Source of the DNA: Candidatus Wolframiiraptor sp. EX4484-121
Lineage (GTDB): Archaea > Thermoproteota > Nitrososphaeria_A > Caldarchaeales > Wolframiiraptoraceae
Direction of reading: 5' to 3'
Length of the DNA stretch: 5,368 bases
Assembly (NCBI GenBank): GCA_002255105.1
Contig: NJEK01000056.1
Span: forward strand, 1-5,368
Under the pieces are notes generated by a model. It saw only the letters and a program-made list of their open reading frames with translations. It was not told where the DNA came from and searched no databases. Shown piece by piece: positions 5,205 to 5,368 of the stretch. The position numbers were made by a program, and so were the translations under genes. Position 1 is the first letter of the stretch; the number at the start of each line of letters is the position of its first letter.

Positions 5205-5368
5205 ATGAGGTATAGGGATCTGCCATACGAAGAGAAGAAGAAAATCGTATCACTGGTCTTCGAAGAAACAAATAAAATGAAAAGGTCAAATATGCACATT
5301 AACTGTCATGAGTTGTCAAGAATGATTCTCATGAAGACCGGTATATATTTAGCGCCTAGCACCATATG
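5205..5368 (+). CDS. N-terminus of a small charged protein, possibly helix-turn-helix, cut by window edge
   Basis: The frame is open from the ATG at 5205 to the right edge, 54 full codons. The peptide begins MRYRDLPYEEKKKIVSLV and continues with an amphipathic charged helix, a short segment SNMHINCHELSRMI and then TGIYLAPSTI at the cut. The order 'LPYEEKKKIV, spacer, HELSRMI, GIYLAPSTI' recalls the N-terminal helix-turn-helix of archaeal transposase-, resolvase- or homing-endonuclease-like proteins, in which S-T-I starts the recognition helix. That is a resemblance from memory, not an alignment. Arginine is AGG/AGA as elsewhere, but the stretch is more AT-rich than its neighbours, which might mean a transferred gene. 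The frame is open back to 5067, and an ATG at 5103 would add 34 residues; I prefer 5205 because of its ribosome-binding site. Confidence 0.5.
   Translation, partial: MRYRDLPYEEKKKIVSLVFEETNKMKRSNMHINCHELSRMILMKTGIYLAPSTI

Noticed and set aside
5045..5299. Minus-strand 84-residue frame starting MCIFDLF
   Set aside because: It runs through the mptD promoter and antisense to the right-edge gene, has no ribosome-binding sequence and no recognisable feature.

Overview
The window looks like a thermophilic archaeon of the TACK group. The signs are an archaeal elongation factor 2, a crenactin-type actin, an archaeal-type dihydroneopterin aldolase, TATA-like promoters with very short or no leaders, GTG and TTG starts, and arginine encoded almost only by AGG/AGA. 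The EF-2 N-terminus resembles, from memory, the Thaumarchaeota/Aigarchaeota type more than the Thermoproteales type. Crenactin is known from Thermoproteales, Korarchaeota and Caldiarchaeum-like lineages. I lean towards an Aigarchaeota/Korarchaeota-like organism, but this is inference and the species is not determined.

Layout. (1) 1-680, minus strand: the N-terminal 226 residues of EF-2, running off the left edge. (2) 681-807: a short divergent promoter region with one TATA-like box for each direction. (3) 808-4057, plus strand: four tightly packed genes, probably one transcript. They are an unrecognised 177-residue protein, crenactin (an archaeal actin), a coiled-coil protein with a short conserved-looking C-terminal peptide that I interpret as the arcadin-2 counterpart, and an RNase Z-like metallo-beta-lactamase-fold hydrolase. 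Junctions are overlaps of 4 and 8 bases and a gap of one base, and three of the four genes use or may use non-ATG starts. (4) 4139-4663, plus strand: dCTP deaminase, apparently with its own promoter. (5) 4653-5048, minus strand: 7,8-dihydroneopterin aldolase of the archaeal MptD family, convergent with dcd and overlapping its 3' end. (6) 5049-5368: a promoter region and the first 54 codons of a small charged protein, possibly a helix-turn-helix protein, cut by the right edge.

The centre of interest is the actin cluster. Crenactin in Pyrobaculum forms actin-like double-helical filaments, and arcadin-2 binds the filament through a C-terminal helix in the hydrophobic groove. The protein encoded immediately after crenactin here has the same plan: an N-terminal globular domain, a coiled coil, a basic linker and a C-terminal amphipathic peptide. 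The 177-residue protein upstream is translationally coupled to crenactin and is the best candidate for another, possibly undescribed, cytoskeletal partner. The RNase Z-like hydrolase shares the transcript but has no obvious cytoskeletal role. Flanking genes are translation, nucleotide and pterin housekeeping. I see no mobile element, CRISPR array, tRNA or rRNA in the window.
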